A program made the position numbers and the translations under genes. From assembly GCF_019343105.1 (NCBI RefSeq), contig NZ_CP073764.1:3026001-3090000 (forward strand): a stretch of DNA of 64,000 bases. Reading direction: 5' to 3'. Source of the DNA: Methylovirgula sp. HY1 (GTDB taxonomy: Bacteria > Pseudomonadota > Alphaproteobacteria > Rhizobiales > Beijerinckiaceae). A model generated the notes under the pieces. The model made no database searches, was not told where the DNA came from, and worked only from the letters and a program-made list of their open reading frames with translations. This document shows positions 9,280 to 18,103 of the stretch, in pieces. Within the stretch, counting starts at the first letter, position 1, and each line of letters starts with the position of its first letter.

Positions 9280-9678
9280 TCCGATCGGGTAGGTCTTGAA
9301 CTTTTTCTTCGCAGGTTTGTCACCTTCCACACCCGGCAGCCGGCTGATGCCGTGACGCGCCAGGCAGCGATGCAGGGATGACCGCGTCAGATGCGGGATC
9401 GTAGCCTGCAAGGCATAAAGACAATCGTCGAGCGGCAGGAGCGTATGGCGCCGGAAGGCGACGATGATCGCTTCGTCCTCGATTGAAAGAACCGTGGACC
9501 TCGGCGCTTTCGGACCGGTCGGCAGATCGCAAACCGCCTCCCGCTTCTTCCACTTGGCGACGGTCTTTTGATTGATCCCATAACGCTTGGCAAGGGCTCT
9601 CAGGCTCGCTTGACTATTTTGTATCGCTCGACGGACCGCCTCTGTCGTCGTGGCGCTCCCGTGTAGAATCTGTCCCAT
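9280..9678 (-). pseudogene. IS481-family transposase, truncated
   Basis: From an ATG at 9678 there are about 133 good codons: an N-terminal helix-turn-helix (SLRALAKRYGINQKTVAKWK), TGPKAPRSTVLSIEDEAIIV, RRHTLLPLDDCLYALQATIP, and ISRLPGVEGD..KKKFKTYPIG. This matches IS481 transposases up to the point where the DDE catalytic domain should begin. After 9280 the frame runs into unrelated sequence, so the catalytic domain is lost. Its upstream flank is also the target of the IS1182-type insertion. Confidence 0.85.
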
Positions 9679-9739
9679 AGCGCATCCTTTGAGTCTTGCG
9701 ACAGGATTGCACCATTAAAACCTGGGATCAAACACCTAG

Positions 9740-11409
9740 CAGACCGTGTGGGAACCCACGTTGAAAATCGCGTTGCGGGATTACGTTGGTGCTTGATTCG
9801 CGGTAGAATTTCGCATGACTCACATCGCTGGATTTGACCGCTCACAGCTGCTTCTTTTGCCCGAGGTGATCGACGATTACGTCGATCCTGAAAACCCTGT
9901 GCGCTTCATCGACGTCTTTGTTGATGGGCTCGATCTGGCGGCAGCGGGGTTCGCCCGCGTGACGCCGGAGAAGACAGGCCGGCCCGGCTACGCGCCGGGC
10001 GATCTGTTGAAGCTTTACATCTATGGCTATCTGAACCGCGTGCGGTCGAGCCGGCGGCTGGAAGCCGAATGCCATCGCAACATCGAGGTCATCTGGCTGC
10101 TGCGGACGCTGAAGCCGGACTTCAAGACCATCGCCGACTTCCGCGCCGACAATCGCAAGGCTTTTCGCGCGGTGTTCCGGCGTTTCGTCGTGCTCTGCCG
10201 CGAACTCAACCTTTTCGGGCGCGAATTGCTTGGCGTCGACGGCACGCGCATCAAGGCGGTCAATAACAAGGACCGCAACTTCACGAAGAACTCGCTGGAG
10301 AAGTTCATCAAGGCGGTGGACGAACGTCTCGATGAATATCTCAAGCGCCTTGATGAAGACGACGCCACGGAAGCGGGAACCAGCGGTTCGCGCACGAAAA
10401 ATCTCGCGGAAAAAATCGAGGCGTTGCGCACAAAGCGCGGTCGCTACAACGCGATGCTGGCCGATCTCGAGCGCAGCGGCGAGGAGCAGATATCGCTGAC
10501 CGATCCCGACAGCCGCGCCATGGCGGCATACACAAAGGTTGGCGTCGGCTACAACATTCAGATCGCGGTCGATGCGAAGAACAAGATGATTGTCGAGCAG
10601 GCGGTGAGCAATCAGGTCGTCGACATGGGCTTGCTGACGCAAACCGCCGAGGCCGCGCGCGACATTCTCGAAGTCGAAAAGATAGATGTCGTCGCCGACA
10701 AGGGCTACTTCAAGATCGAGGATATCGAGGCTTGCGAGAAGGCGGGGATGACGCCCTATGTTCCCAGGCCGCAGCGCGGTCCCGCCGTTCGCGAGGGCTT
10801 TTTCCGCAAGGACGAGTTCCGCTACGACGCCGAGCGGGACGCCTACATCTGCCCGGCGGGACAGGTTCTTGCGACGCGCTACGAAAGCAAGTTGCGGAAC
10901 CTGAAAAAGTTCGACTATTCTAACCGGGCCGCGTGTCTGGTTTGCGCCATGAGATCGCGCTGCACCAAGGAATATCGCAAGGTCTCGCGTTTGGAGAACG
11001 AGGCGGTGCTGGACCGCATGGCGGAGCGGTTGAAGAGGCGACCCGAGATTCTCGACACGCGCCGCGAGATCGTCGAGCATCCTTTCGGCAGCATCAAGCA
11101 ATGGATGAACCAGGGCGCGTTCCTGATGCGCGGTCTCGACAAGGTGCGCGCCGAGTTCAGCCTGACGGCGCTCGTCTACAACATGCGAAGGGCCATCAAC
11201 ATTCTCAGCGTGGGGGAATTGATGAGGGCCGTGCGGGCCTGAGGGAGGCCGTTTATCCGCCTATGGGAGCCGAAATGGCGCTTCAACTCGCCTCGGAAAG
11301 CCTTGGGGGAGCGCGAGGGGCGAGATTTTCAGCGGCGGCGCGAAAACCCGCCGTCGCCAGCCACTGAAAGGCGGCTTCTGCTCACGACAAAGCGTTTCCA
11401 CACGGTCTG
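9740..11409 (+). mobile_element. IS1182-family insertion sequence, complete
   Basis: A 1,670-bp element. Terminal inverted repeats are CAGACCGTGTGGGAAC (9740-9755) and GTTTCCACACGGTCTG (11394-11409), matching at 15 of 16 positions. It is flanked on both sides by CTAG (9736-9739 and 11410-11413), consistent with the palindromic 4-bp targets of this family. It holds one intact transposase gene. The last 160 bp or so are non-coding. Confidence 0.9.
9815..11242 (+). CDS. IS1182-family transposase
   Basis: A 475-residue DDE transposase, full length for the family. The N-terminal region has the typical VRFIDVFVDGLDL..G.ARVTPEKTGRPGYAPGDLLKLYIYGYLNR and RRLEAECHRNIEVIWLLRTLKPDFKTIADFR. The catalytic core includes LLGVDGTRIKAVNNKDRNFT (first Asp) and VDVVADKGYFKIEDI (second Asp). 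A cysteine cluster (CLVCAMRSRCTKEYRK) precedes the C-terminal EHPFGSIKQWMNQGAFLMRG block with the catalytic Glu. It appears intact, so the element may be active. Confidence 0.95.
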   Translation: MTHIAGFDRSQLLLLPEVIDDYVDPENPVRFIDVFVDGLDLAAAGFARVTPEKTGRPGYAPGDLLKLYIYGYLNRVRSSRRLEAECHRNIEVIWLLRTLKPDFKTIADFRADNRKAFRAVFRRFVVLCRELNLFGRELLGVDGTRIKAVNNKDRNFTKNSLEKFIKAVDERLDEYLKRLDEDDATEAGTSGSRTKNLAEKIEALRTKRGRYNAMLADLERSGEEQISLTDPDSRAMAAYTKVGVGYNIQIAVDAKNKMIVEQAVSNQVVDMGLLTQTAEAARDILEVEKIDVVADKGYFKIEDIEACEKAGMTPYVPRPQRGPAVREGFFRKDEFRYDAERDAYICPAGQVLATRYESKLRNLKKFDYSNRAACLVCAMRSRCTKEYRKVSRLENEAVLDRMAERLKRRPEILDTRREIVEHPFGSIKQWMNQGAFLMRGLDKVRAEFSLTALVYNMRRAINILSVGELMRAVRA

Positions 11410-11460
11410 CTAGCTGTTTGCAGCACCTACGGGATGGTGACGCGGGGCGAATTTTCCGCT

Positions 11461-12178
11461 CTACCGTTCAGTCGACTTGACCTCGCCGCCATCCATACGC
11501 AGTACTGTGCCAGTCGTCCAACGCGCCGTGGGTGAGACGATGAACGCAATCGCGTTGGCGATTTCCTCAGCCCTGCCAAAGCGACTGATTCCAGCCTGTT
11601 TGATAACGAGCTGTTTCGCCTCTTCGAAGCGGATATCCTGCGCCGCAGCAACCTTTTGGAGCATGGCCCGCTGCATCCCGGTCATGTCCGCTCCGGGCGA
11701 GATGCTATTGACCTGAACGCCAACCTTGATTCCGCGATCCGCAAAGGACTTGGCTAAAGCCTAGATCGCCGCGTTGATCGCACCCACAGCCGCCGCGCCC
11801 GTGGGGATCGCGGCTGCGCTGCCTGAGATGAAAACTACGGTTCCCTTGGAAGCTTTCTGCGCCTCCCAAGCGTGAATCGTCAGCCGGCGTTCGCCGCAAA
11901 TTGTGAGATCCACGCCCGTGTTCCACTGCTCGTTGGTCATTTGGAGCATGTCGACTCCAAGCACTGCGCCGGCGATATTGACTAGCGCATCGATGCGACC
12001 AAAACGGTCCGCAGTCGCTTTAACGCCGGTCTCGGCTGCCGTCGCCGCCATCAAGTCGAGTTTGAGCACCGGCGGCTCGGCGCCGATCGCTTTCATCTGC
12101 TCGCCAACCTCGACCAGCTTTTCCCCGCTACTAGCAGCGAGAACGACAACTCCAAAATCACGCGCCAACCGAAGCGCC
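11461..12178 (-). pseudogene. Short-chain dehydrogenase/reductase (SDR), main fragment
   Basis: The frame read from 12178 down gives ALRLARDFGVVVLAASSGEK, then NIAGAVLGVDMLQMTNEQWN, VFISGSAAAIPTGAAAVGAI and the C-terminal GRAEEIANAIAFIVSPTA..TGTVLRMDGGE. This is a classical SDR with degraded catalytic motifs: the usual YxxxK is not evident. An in-frame TAG at 11761-11763 interrupts it (the reading resumes in the same frame), and the N-terminus is cut off by IS66 copy A. The missing start of the Rossmann fold lies at 14737-14800, beyond the IS. Non-functional. Confidence 0.85.
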
Positions 12179-12204
12179 GTAAGCGTGTTCTGACGGCACG
12201 TGGG

Positions 12205-13767
12205 TCAGGCTGGCTTTGACCAGTTCCATGGCATGAGTTCGTCGATGCGGCTGTTGGGCCAATCGGATGCGATCTTCTGCATGACGTCGGTAATATAGGC
12301 GCGGGGCTCGACGCCGTTGAGCTTGCATGTTTCGATGATGGAATAAATCGCGGCGGCACGCTCGCCGCCTGCCTTAGAGCCCGCGAACAGCCAATTACGG
12401 CGGCCTATGGCCACGCCACGGATGGCACGTTCGGCGATCAGGTTATCAATCTCCAATCGTCCGTCGTCGATGTAACGCGTCAACGCGACCCATCGCTTGA
12501 GCGCATAGGTGATCGCAACCGCGAGCGCGCTCTTGGCCGACAGTTGAAGTCTTATGGCTTCCATTCGCCGTCGCAACTCTGCGAGCTGGGGCTTCGATTG
12601 CAATTGCCGCGCACTCATTCGGATATCTGGCGGCTGGCCGCGCACTTGCTCCTCAATGGCATAGAGACCTCCGATGCGTTCCAGCAGCTCAGTTGTCGCG
12701 GCGGTTGCCTTGGCTTGATGAAGGTCCCAGATCTTGCGGCGTGCGTGGCCCCAGCAACCGACTTCGAAGACGCGATTGCTTTTATAGAGCGCCTCGTAAC
12801 CCGCATAAGCGTCGGCTTGCAGATGACCCTCGAATGTCTTCAGCATTGACTGCGGATGCTCGGCCTTGCGATCCGTCGTGAAGGCGAACCACACGGCAGG
12901 CTTGCCCGGACCGGCATGAGCTCGATCATCGATTGCGTGAACCCATAATCTGGCGGTCTTGGTCTTGCCTCTGCCAGGATCGAGCATTGGCACTGGCGTG
13001 TCGTCAGTGTGCAGCTTGGTTGAGGCGAAGACGGTCTCCTTGATGCGGTTCACGATCGGATCGAGCAAGGCCGCGCCTTGACCAGCCCAGCCTGCCAAAG
13101 TCGAGCGGTCGATCTCGATTCCTTGCTCCGCCATGATCTCGGCTTGCCGGTAGAGCGGAAGATGATGATCGAACTTCGAAACGATCACATGAGCGATCGT
13201 CTGGAAGCTCGCCTTGCCGCGCGCAATGGCTTTCGCAGGGGCTGGAGCCTGCACGATCTTTTCGCAGGCCCGGCACGAGAACTTTGGCCGGACATGCCGC
13301 ACGACTTTGTAAACGACTGGCTCGATATCGAGCACTTCGTCGGCATCTTCGCCAAGACGGTGTAACGCGCTGCCGCATGATGGGCAGATGCAATCGCCGC
13401 TAACTGGCAAATGACAAATCTCTTCGCGTGGCAGATGGGCTGGAAGCGAACGCACGGGCGCAGGTCGCATAGGTTCAGCGGATGCTAATTGTGCGGGCTG
13501 TTCGGCTTCCGCTGTCTCCAGCTCTTCAAGCGCCAGTTCGAGCTGCTCGATCTCGGTCTTGAGTTTTTCCGACGACTGGCCGAAGTGCATCCGCTTCAAT
13601 TTAGCGATCTGCAATTTGAGCTTCTCGATCAGAAGGTCGCGGCCGATAAGCGCGGCTTCTGCCTTTGCCCGATCGGCTCGCGCAGCGTCGAGTTCCGCGC
13701 GCTGCGCAGCCACAAGCTGCCGCAGACTTTCAATGTCATCAGGGATGGGAAGAGCGTTCGCAGACAC
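12205..13767 (-). CDS. tnpC: IS66 transposase TnpC (copy A)
   Basis: A 520-residue IS66 transposase. It has an N-terminal coiled-coil (LVAAQRAELDAARADRAKAE onward), the Zn-ribbon CPSCGSALHRLGED with a second pair in FSCRACEK, and the DDE core starting LHTDDTPVPMLDPGRGKTKT and continuing LQADAYAGYEALYK. The C-terminal IAIGRRNWLF-like block reads AIRGVAIGRRNWLFAGSKAG. Full length and apparently intact. Confidence 0.95.
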   Translation of the reverse strand: MSANALPIPDDIESLRQLVAAQRAELDAARADRAKAEAALIGRDLLIEKLKLQIAKLKRMHFGQSSEKLKTEIEQLELALEELETAEAEQPAQLASAEPMRPAPVRSLPAHLPREEICHLPVSGDCICPSCGSALHRLGEDADEVLDIEPVVYKVVRHVRPKFSCRACEKIVQAPAPAKAIARGKASFQTIAHVIVSKFDHHLPLYRQAEIMAEQGIEIDRSTLAGWAGQGAALLDPIVNRIKETVFASTKLHTDDTPVPMLDPGRGKTKTARLWVHAIDDRAHAGPGKPAVWFAFTTDRKAEHPQSMLKTFEGHLQADAYAGYEALYKSNRVFEVGCWGHARRKIWDLHQAKATAATTELLERIGGLYAIEEQVRGQPPDIRMSARQLQSKPQLAELRRRMEAIRLQLSAKSALAVAITYALKRWVALTRYIDDGRLEIDNLIAERAIRGVAIGRRNWLFAGSKAGGERAAAIYSIIETCKLNGVEPRAYITDVMQKIASDWPNSRIDELMPWNWSKPA

Positions 13768-13817
13768 GCAAATCGTTTAGCATAGTGCAGGCAAGCTTGG
13801 CACTATGGCGTGTTGAC

Positions 13818-14165
13818 TCAGCCAGCCAGGGATGGCCGCCAGCTTCTGACGGGCGCGCGCCAATCAATCCCCTCCAATAACATCGAGAGCTGTGCCGATG
13901 TTAGCGATACACTTCCCGTCGCGGCCATAGGCCAGACGAAGCGGCCTTTTTCCATTCGCTTGGAAAAAAGACACAGGCCCTGCGTGTCCCACCACAAAAC
14001 CTTGATGAGATCACCGCGCTTGCCACGGAAGGCGAAGACAGCGCCCGAATGAGGATCTTGCTTTAGAACCTCCTGTACCATCAGCGCCAAGCCATCGAAG
14101 CCGCGCCGCATGTCTGTCGGACCGCATGCGAGATAGACATGTGTGCCGGTTGGCAAAGCTATCAT
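13818..14165 (-). CDS. tnpB: IS66 accessory protein TnpB (copy A)
   Basis: A 115-residue IS66 Orf2 protein with the signature CGPTDMRRGFDGLALMVQEV and FRGKRGDLIKVLWWDTQGLC. It is required for transposition of IS66 elements but its biochemical role is unclear. Intact, and placed between tnpA and tnpC as usual. Confidence 0.95.
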   Translation of the reverse strand: MIALPTGTHVYLACGPTDMRRGFDGLALMVQEVLKQDPHSGAVFAFRGKRGDLIKVLWWDTQGLCLFSKRMEKGRFVWPMAATGSVSLTSAQLSMLLEGIDWRAPVRSWRPSLAG

Positions 14166-14180
14166 GAGGGGCTGTCCCGT

Positions 14181-14651
14181 TCATCGATCACGAAGCGCGT
14201 CAAGAACGTGCTTCAATGTCTTGCCGTTGACATCGCCATCGACGCGAATACGCACGCCGGATTTAAGTTCGATCTCGATCTTTCCCAAAGGATGAGCGAC
14301 CATGTCCGTGGCCACAAGCGGCTCAATTAATGCTGGTGGCGACACCACAGCCGGCGCAGGTGCCGTGTCGACCCGCGCGAAAGTTGGCGCCGGAGGCTTC
14401 GATGCGGCAAGCTTGCCGTCCAGAAAAAGCTGCCGCCAAGTATAGAGCTGGCCCGTATTGATCTCGTACCGTTCCGCCGCATCCGAAACACAAGCGCCAG
14501 GCGCGAAGGCCTCGTCGAGAATCGCGATCTTCTGCTCCGCGGTCCAAGAGCGCTTCGGTGCTATCCGCGCTATGATATGCACACGCCGCCCAGAACCAGT
14601 TCTACGACCAATCGTAGGATCACTCACTGCCGCTTCGATCTCGTCCGCCAT
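14181..14651 (-). CDS. tnpA: IS66 accessory protein TnpA (copy A)
   Basis: A 156-residue IS66 Orf1 protein. It has a helix-turn-helix of the IS3/IS911 type (RSWTAEQKIAILDEAFAPGA..VSDAAERYEINTGQLYTWRQ) and a C-terminal EIELKSGVRIRVDGDVNGKT segment. Intact. Confidence 0.93.
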   Translation of the reverse strand: MADEIEAAVSDPTIGRRTGSGRRVHIIARIAPKRSWTAEQKIAILDEAFAPGACVSDAAERYEINTGQLYTWRQLFLDGKLAASKPPAPTFARVDTAPAPAVVSPPALIEPLVATDMVAHPLGKIEIELKSGVRIRVDGDVNGKTLKHVLDALRDR

Positions 14652-14736
14652 GCCGCCCTCCGCTACATAGCTATGGAAATCGCGCTATCAAACACAAAAA
14701 TGCAAGGCGGCCATCAGGACTCGCTTACGAAGCGCC

Positions 14737-14800
14737 GTCGCCTTTCCAATACTCAAGCTCGCGCCTGTGACGATCGCAACGGATTTTGATATCGTTCCAG
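14737..14800 (-). pseudogene. SDR pseudogene, N-terminal fragment
   Basis: Read on the minus strand, the DNA next to the IS66-A duplication encodes SKSVAIVTGASLSIGKATAL, the nucleotide-binding TGxxxGxG motif of an SDR. It joins in frame with the ALRLARDFG reading at 12178 if the IS and one duplication copy are removed. No ATG lies in frame just upstream, so the start is also damaged. The 112 bp between the two IS66 copies is all that remains here. Confidence 0.75.
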
Positions 14801-14866
14801 CTCCTCATAGCTTTGATGGTTGAGGGTGCGCTGATGATCGGTAAGCGTGTTCTGACGGCACGTGGG

Positions 14867-16429
14867 TCAGGCTGGCTTTGACCAGTTCCATGGCATGAGT
14901 TCGTCGATGCGGCTGTTGGGCCAATCGGATGCGATCTTCTGCATGACGTCGGTAATATAGGCGCGGGGCTCGACGCCGTTGAGCTTGCATGTTTCGATGA
15001 TGGAATAAATCGCGGCGGCACGCTCGCCGCCTGCCTTAGAGCCCGCGAACAGCCAATTACGGCGGCCTATGGCCACGCCACGGATGGCACGTTCGGCGAT
15101 CAGGTTATCAATCTCCAATCGTCCGTCGTCGATGTAACGCGTCAACGCGACCCATCGCTTGAGCGCATAGGTGATCGCAACCGCGAGCGCGCTCTTGGCC
15201 GACAGTTGAAGTCTTATGGCTTCCATTCGCCGTCGCAACTCTGCGAGCTGGGGCTTCGATTGCAATTGCCGCGCACTCATTCGGATATCTGGCGGCTGGC
15301 CGCGCACTTGCTCCTCAATGGCATAGAGACCTCCGATGCGTTCCAGCAGCTCAGTTGTCGCGGCGGTTGCCTTGGCTTGATGAAGGTCCCAGATCTTGCG
15401 GCGTGCGTGGCCCCAGCAACCGACTTCGAAGACGCGATTGCTTTTATAGAGCGCCTCGTAACCCGCATAAGCGTCGGCTTGCAGATGACCCTCGAATGTC
15501 TTCAGCATTGACTGCGGATGCTCGGCCTTGCGATCCGTCGTGAAGGCGAACCACACGGCAGGCTTGCCCGGACCGGCATGAGCTCGATCATCGATTGCGT
15601 GAACCCATAATCTGGCGGTCTTGGTCTTGCCTCTGCCAGGATCGAGCATTGGCACTGGCGTGTCGTCAGTGTGCAGCTTGGTTGAGGCGAAGACGGTCTC
15701 CTTGATGCGGTTCACGATCGGATCGAGCAAGGCCGCGCCTTGACCAGCCCAGCCTGCCAAAGTCGAGCGGTCGATCTCGATTCCTTGCTCCGCCATGATC
15801 TCGGCTTGCCGGTAGAGCGGAAGATGATGATCGAACTTCGAAACGATCACATGAGCGATCGTCTGGAAGCTCGCCTTGCCGCGCGCAATGGCTTTCGCAG
15901 GGGCTGGAGCCTGCACGATCTTTTCGCAGGCCCGGCACGAGAACTTTGGCCGGACATGCCGCACGACTTTGTAAACGACTGGCTCGATATCGAGCACTTC
16001 GTCGGCATCTTCGCCAAGACGGTGTAACGCGCTGCCGCATGATGGGCAGATGCAATCGCCGCTAACTGGCAAATGACAAATCTCTTCGCGTGGCAGATGG
16101 GCTGGAAGCGAACGCACGGGCGCAGGTCGCATAGGTTCAGCGGATGCTAATTGTGCGGGCTGTTCGGCTTCCGCTGTCTCCAGCTCTTCAAGCGCCAGTT
16201 CGAGCTGCTCGATCTCGGTCTTGAGTTTTTCCGACGACTGGCCGAAGTGCATCCGCTTCAATTTAGCGATCTGCAATTTGAGCTTCTCGATCAGAAGGTC
16301 GCGGCCGATAAGCGCGGCTTCTGCCTTTGCCCGATCGGCTCGCGCAGCGTCGAGTTCCGCGCGCTGCGCAGCCACAAGCTGCCGCAGACTTTCAATGTCA
16401 TCAGGGATGGGAAGAGCGTTCGCAGACAC
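14867..16429 (-). CDS. tnpC: IS66 transposase TnpC (copy B)
   Basis: A 520-residue protein identical to the copy A TnpC: N-terminal coiled-coil, Zn-ribbon, DDE core and C-terminal IS66 block all present. Apparently functional. Confidence 0.95.
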   Translation of the reverse strand: MSANALPIPDDIESLRQLVAAQRAELDAARADRAKAEAALIGRDLLIEKLKLQIAKLKRMHFGQSSEKLKTEIEQLELALEELETAEAEQPAQLASAEPMRPAPVRSLPAHLPREEICHLPVSGDCICPSCGSALHRLGEDADEVLDIEPVVYKVVRHVRPKFSCRACEKIVQAPAPAKAIARGKASFQTIAHVIVSKFDHHLPLYRQAEIMAEQGIEIDRSTLAGWAGQGAALLDPIVNRIKETVFASTKLHTDDTPVPMLDPGRGKTKTARLWVHAIDDRAHAGPGKPAVWFAFTTDRKAEHPQSMLKTFEGHLQADAYAGYEALYKSNRVFEVGCWGHARRKIWDLHQAKATAATTELLERIGGLYAIEEQVRGQPPDIRMSARQLQSKPQLAELRRRMEAIRLQLSAKSALAVAITYALKRWVALTRYIDDGRLEIDNLIAERAIRGVAIGRRNWLFAGSKAGGERAAAIYSIIETCKLNGVEPRAYITDVMQKIASDWPNSRIDELMPWNWSKPA

Positions 16430-16479
16430 GCAAATCGTTTAGCATAGTGCAGGCAAGCTTGGCACTATGGCGTGTTGAC

Positions 16480-16827
16480 TCAGCCAGCCAGGGATGGCCG
16501 CCAGCTTCTGACGGGCGCGCGCCAATCAATCCCCTCCAATAACATCGAGAGCTGTGCCGATGTTAGCGATACACTTCCCGTCGCGGCCATAGGCCAGACG
16601 AAGCGGCCTTTTTCCATTCGCTTGGAAAAAAGACACAGGCCCTGCGTGTCCCACCACAAAACCTTGATGAGATCACCGCGCTTGCCACGGAAGGCGAAGA
16701 CAGCGCCCGAATGAGGATCTTGCTTTAGAACCTCCTGTACCATCAGCGCCAAGCCATCGAAGCCGCGCCGCATGTCTGTCGGACCGCATGCGAGATAGAC
16801 ATGTGTGCCGGTTGGCAAAGCTATCAT
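16480..16827 (-). CDS. tnpB: IS66 accessory protein TnpB (copy B)
   Basis: A 115-residue protein identical to the copy A TnpB, with the CGPTDMRRGFDGLAL signature. Intact. Confidence 0.95.
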   Translation of the reverse strand: MIALPTGTHVYLACGPTDMRRGFDGLALMVQEVLKQDPHSGAVFAFRGKRGDLIKVLWWDTQGLCLFSKRMEKGRFVWPMAATGSVSLTSAQLSMLLEGIDWRAPVRSWRPSLAG

Positions 16828-16842
16828 GAGGGGCTGTCCCGT

Positions 16843-17313
16843 TCATCGATCACGAAGCGCGTCAAGAACGTGCTTCAATGTCTTGCCGTTGACATCGCCA
16901 TCGACGCGAATACGCACGCCGGATTTAAGTTCGATCTCGATCTTTCCCAAAGGATGAGCGACCATGTCCGTGGCCACAAGCGGCTCAATTAATGCTGGTG
17001 GCGACACCACAGCCGGCGCAGGTGCCGTGTCGACCCGCGCGAAAGTTGGCGCCGGAGGCTTCGATGCGGCAAGCTTGCCGTCCAGAAAAAGCTGCCGCCA
17101 AGTATAGAGCTGGCCCGTATTGATCTCGTACCGTTCCGCCGCATCCGAAACACAAGCGCCAGGCGCGAAGGCCTCGTCGAGAATCGCGATCTTCTGCTCC
17201 GCGGTCCAAGAGCGCTTCGGTGCTATCCGCGCTATGATATGCACACGCCGCCCAGAACCAGTTCTACGACCAATCGTAGGATCACTCACTGCCGCTTCGA
17301 TCTCGTCCGCCAT
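16843..17313 (-). CDS. tnpA: IS66 accessory protein TnpA (copy B)
   Basis: A 156-residue protein identical to the copy A TnpA, with the RSWTAEQKIAILDEAF helix-turn-helix region. Intact. Confidence 0.93.
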   Translation of the reverse strand: MADEIEAAVSDPTIGRRTGSGRRVHIIARIAPKRSWTAEQKIAILDEAFAPGACVSDAAERYEINTGQLYTWRQLFLDGKLAASKPPAPTFARVDTAPAPAVVSPPALIEPLVATDMVAHPLGKIEIELKSGVRIRVDGDVNGKTLKHVLDALRDR

Positions 17314-17391
17314 GCCGCCCTCCGCTACATAGCTATGGAAATCGCGCTATCAAACACAAAAATGCAAGGCGGCCATCAGGACTCGCTTACG

Positions 17392-17736
17392 ATGATCGCG
17401 GTCGAGGATACGATTGCTGAGTATGGCGGAGATGCGCGGGTCGCCGTGCGCGCATTGCTGATCAATATTGCATTTCTGGAAATTGCGCGTGACCGCATGC
17501 TCGACCTTGTTTCATCATATCGACACTCCGAATATGCATCAGACCAACATGTCCCGCGGGTTGCTCAAACCATGTTTCCTGAGCTCTTTGCTGGAGAGCA
17601 TCCGTTTGGCGATGGTGTAACTCCGGTTCGGATGAAGCCACCTATGTTCGCACCAGGGAGGATCACTTTTCAGGGGGTAGACCAGTTCTGCGAACTGCCA
17701 CAAAAGCTCGCTTTGCTGAGAATTTTCACGATTTAA
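17392..17736 (+). CDS. Small protein with EDT(I/L)AE(Y/H)GGDAR motif, start disturbed by IS66-B
   Basis: About 114 residues from an ATG at 17392 lying within the IS66-B target duplication. The first 40 residues (VEDTIAEYGGDARVAVRALL, then INIAFLEIARDRMLDLVS) are clearly paralogous to the small gene at 36122-36316. Removing IS66-B rejoins this ATG to upstream DNA at 14840 without changing the coding part, so only the promoter region was displaced. The C-terminal half has no recognised features and may be a read-through extension. Similar short proteins occur singly in Rhizobiales genomes. Function unknown. Confidence 0.5.
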   Translation: MIAVEDTIAEYGGDARVAVRALLINIAFLEIARDRMLDLVSSYRHSEYASDQHVPRVAQTMFPELFAGEHPFGDGVTPVRMKPPMFAPGRITFQGVDQFCELPQKLALLRIFTI

Positions 17737-17810
17737 TTAAGCGCTCATTTGGCGGCAACTGATATGTGTCAAAATATAATAAATAACGTGCTAAATCGAT
17801 TGAGGACTAA

Positions 17811-18023
17811 ATGCGCCAATGGGACCTCTTGGCGAGCTTTGCTATTTTGATGAGAGCGGCGCGGCTCGAGGAAACCCATGCCTCGGGCGAAGAAGATTAT
17901 GAAAAGCTGTCCCCCGAGGAACAGGGCCACCGCTTGTGTCGGTCTTTTATATCAATCCAGGATTCCGCTGTGAGGCAAGCCATCATCGTCGTCGTGAGCG
18001 CAATTGCCAGCTCCCTCAATTAG
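17811..18023 (+). CDS. Hypothetical small protein
   Basis: A 70-residue protein with an ATG start, reading MRQWDLLASFAILMRAARLE, then EKLSPEEQGHRLCRSFISIQ and a hydrophobic C-terminus ending SAIASSLN. Its composition is normal for a cytoplasmic protein. I do not recognise a family. IS66 copy C is inserted 4 bp after the stop, so the gene itself is undamaged. Confidence 0.4.
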   Translation: MRQWDLLASFAILMRAARLEETHASGEEDYEKLSPEEQGHRLCRSFISIQDSAVRQAIIVVVSAIASSLN

Positions 18024-18103
18024 GTAGTAAGCGCGTCCTGAAGGCCGCCTTGCATTCTGACGTTTGATTGGGCGATTTCGATAGCTATGTGGCGGAGCGC
18101 GGC

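Larger units (their letters stand above)
12179..14728 (-). mobile_element. IS66-family element, copy A, complete
   Basis: A 2,550-bp element beginning GTAAGCG and ending CGCTTAC, the standard IS66 termini. Perfect 8-bp target duplication GAAGCGCC at 12171-12178 and 14729-14736. Three genes (tnpA, tnpB, tnpC) on the minus strand. It sits inside the SDR gene. Its products are residue-for-residue the same as those of copy B, and the DNA also reads the same. Confidence 0.95.
14841..17390 (-). mobile_element. IS66-family element, copy B, complete
   Basis: A 2,550-bp element with the same GTAAGCG...CGCTTAC termini and orientation as copy A. Perfect 8-bp target duplication GATGATCG at 14833-14840 and 17391-17398. 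The three products are identical in sequence to those of copy A, so the two insertions are very recent, or one copy was homogenised by the other. Confidence 0.95.

Noticed and set aside
9842-11101. A 419-codon frame antisense to the IS1182 transposase
   Set aside because: It is a shadow of the transposase in GC-rich DNA; the plus-strand reading matches a known family throughout.
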